From assembly GCA_003427395.1 (NCBI GenBank), contig BFEA01000147.1:1113421-1142480 (forward strand): a stretch of DNA of 29,060 nt. The letters run 5' to 3'. Positions 28,088 through 29,060 of the stretch are shown in pieces. Within the stretch, counting starts at the first letter, position 1. Every line of letters starts with the position of its first letter. This stretch comes from Chara braunii (lineage: Eukaryota; Streptophyta; Charophyceae; Charales; Characeae). Position numbers and translations under genes: made by a program. The notes below the pieces were generated by a model. That model ran no database searches and had not been told where the DNA came from. It saw only the letters and a program-made list of their open reading frames with translations.

Positions 28088-29060
28088 CAGGTGGTGTAGG
28101 TGCTCAGTCACTGGACGTGGTACTTGGAGACCTACGAGTGTTTGTGGCAAATGCAGATAGCCAGCTGCGATCTATTCTTGGGCTGATGGGTTGGAGTAAG
28201 GATGCAGTAGGTGCGGCTACGAAAGGGTGCCACGTGGACGCGTTGGACGACGTTTGTAGCAGTGACGGTCTTGTGAGCTGCCCCTGCAATCCGAGGCACA
28301 GAATGCCTTCTCACGCTCTGTCTGCACATGTGCGCCATTGCGAGGCTCGGTCTTCCGGTCTGGATCCCGACAAAGTCGTGAGACCCCCCTATACCCCTGC
28401 GTTCTTCTACGAGAACGCGCCGTCGGTGGTCCACGTGGCATCTTCTCTGCAGTCCTTGGGCAAAAGTCGGTATCATGCAGTCAATCCGCCATCGCCATGC
28501 ACTCTGCTCTCTTCCATGCCTGAAGCCATGCGCAAAAGATTTGAGCCGATCCCAGCGATTGACAGCAGCGGCGTGCGTTCCAACAACCCTGACGAAAATG
28601 CTGACGTGGCAGAGAAGACTGGGCGCGACGATGTTCCTGATATGAAGATGATGACCAGATGCGTGCCATGCTGGCAAGGGGCTGAAGGAGACGAAGGTGG
28701 ACACGTGGCGGGTCGGGACTCCCGCCACGTGGCAGGTCGGGACTCCCACCACGTGGCAAAACGAGTGTCATCCACAGAGTTATGGATGATCCAACGAGAG
28801 GTCGCCAGCTGGACGACGCTTCCGGAGTCAATCTCGGATCGGTTACTCGAGGCAGCGAAGCATACCGCGTGCACAAAAAAGGCAGCGATATCCGATTGGA
28901 TACTGAAGCATGCACCTAGACATAGGGTAGTTCTAGATGCCGAGCTGGCCAATCAAATTGCCCTTCTCGTTCTCTGCTGCGTGGAGTCGGTTGCGGGTGA
29001 ACTGTCGTCTACGGACTTGATGATAGAAACCCCCGTTCCTCGTCGTCCTCCTCCTCCTCC
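28081..29060 (+). CDS. SNRNP48: U11/U12 snRNP 48 kDa protein (U11-48K), 5' part
   Basis: Open from the ATG at 28081 to the window edge (326 codons, no stop, no intron needed). Residues 67-87 form a CHHC zinc finger with exact spacing C67-X5-H73-X9-H83-X3-C87 (SCPCNPRHRMPSHAL around the first half), the U11-48K finger that contacts the 5' splice site of U12-type introns. Two further family-like blocks follow: FFYENAPSVVHV (about residues 108-119), and from about 254 to 303 a stretch with ELWMIQREVASW and a helical LLVLCCVES end. Residues 208-226 are encoded by a small repeat. The start is chosen because it is the first ATG in frame in a strong ACCATGG context. The protein acts in the nucleus, in the U11/U12 di-snRNP of the minor spliceosome. 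The C-terminus lies beyond the window, where a proline run begins. Confidence 0.85.
   Translation, partial: MASGGVGAQSLDVVLGDLRVFVANADSQLRSILGLMGWSKDAVGAATKGCHVDALDDVCSSDGLVSCPCNPRHRMPSHALSAHVRHCEARSSGLDPDKVVRPPYTPAFFYENAPSVVHVASSLQSLGKSRYHAVNPPSPCTLLSSMPEAMRKRFEPIPAIDSSGVRSNNPDENADVAEKTGRDDVPDMKMMTRCVPCWQGAEGDEGGHVAGRDSRHVAGRDSHHVAKRVSSTELWMIQREVASWTTLPESISDRLLEAAKHTACTKKAAISDWILKHAPRHRVVLDAELANQIALLVLCCVESVAGELSSTDLMIETPVPRRPPPP
28702..28757 (+). repeat. 24-bp coding minisatellite with G-box core
   Basis: Two full units (28702-28725 and 28726-28749) and a partial third start with CACGTGGC and contain GGTCGGGACTCCC. Each unit encodes HVAGRDSR or HVAGRDSH, so the reading frame of U11-48K is kept. 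CACGTG occurs once per unit. Confidence 0.9.

Noticed and set aside
28132-28952. Several long minus-strand ORFs (up to 206 codons)
   Set aside because: They overlap the + strand U11-48K frame, which has the CHHC finger and conserved blocks. The minus-strand peptides match nothing I know and arise from the GC-rich coding strand.
1-29060. CRISPR array or bacterial operon
   Set aside because: No regular short direct repeats with unique spacers and no prokaryotic gene organisation; the DNA is eukaryotic.

Overview
This is a repeat-dominated window from a large eukaryotic nuclear genome. A green-lineage (streptophyte) host is most likely. The evidence is a Ty3-type retrotransposon primed by tRNA-Asp, a common plant habit; a gene for U11-48K, a protein restricted to organisms with the minor spliceosome; and dense MITE nests with long homopolymers and microsatellites. 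The wording of the pol proteins reminds me of charophyte (Chara-like) retroelements, but I cannot verify that here. Isolated Ns in or near low-complexity tracts suggest a draft assembly.

Layout. 1-1220: low-complexity DNA holding a well-formed hammerhead ribozyme (452-518, + strand), then a GC-rich island of strong hairpins (992-1216). 1220-3275: no gene seen. 3276-9513: the internal region of a decayed Ty3/gypsy element on the minus strand (gag, protease, RT, RNase H, integrase), with seven in-frame stops and three frame changes. Its tRNA-Asp primer-binding site is at 9495-9511 and abuts an LTR end at 9514. 9514-12872: LTR-derived DNA whose two ends are diverged inverted copies, enclosing a 4-unit tandem repeat of about 162 bp. 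12909-17430: a tRNA-like SINE head, two tandem-repeat tracts, and otherwise AT-rich or G-rich non-coding DNA. 17436-22743: a nest of six related hAT-like non-autonomous elements; five have recognisable 8-bp target duplications, one sits inside another, and one interrupts a tandem array. 22900-25800: mostly unrecognised, with a cluster of a CTCTCGAAA-type motif. 25833-27448: a 40-bp tandem repeat and three short foldback MITEs, all with GGGCC termini and 3-bp target duplications.

28081-29060: the only gene I would call functional, the 5' part of a U11-48K (SNRNP48) homologue on the + strand, open to the window edge. Its upstream region carries a tandem duplication that includes a second copy of the start-codon context, which now encodes a 4-codon upstream ORF.

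The components do not form one pathway. The window is one host gene beside several independent generations of mobile DNA. The most novel items are the hammerhead ribozyme (retrozyme-like), the hAT-like nest and the GGGCC MITE family.
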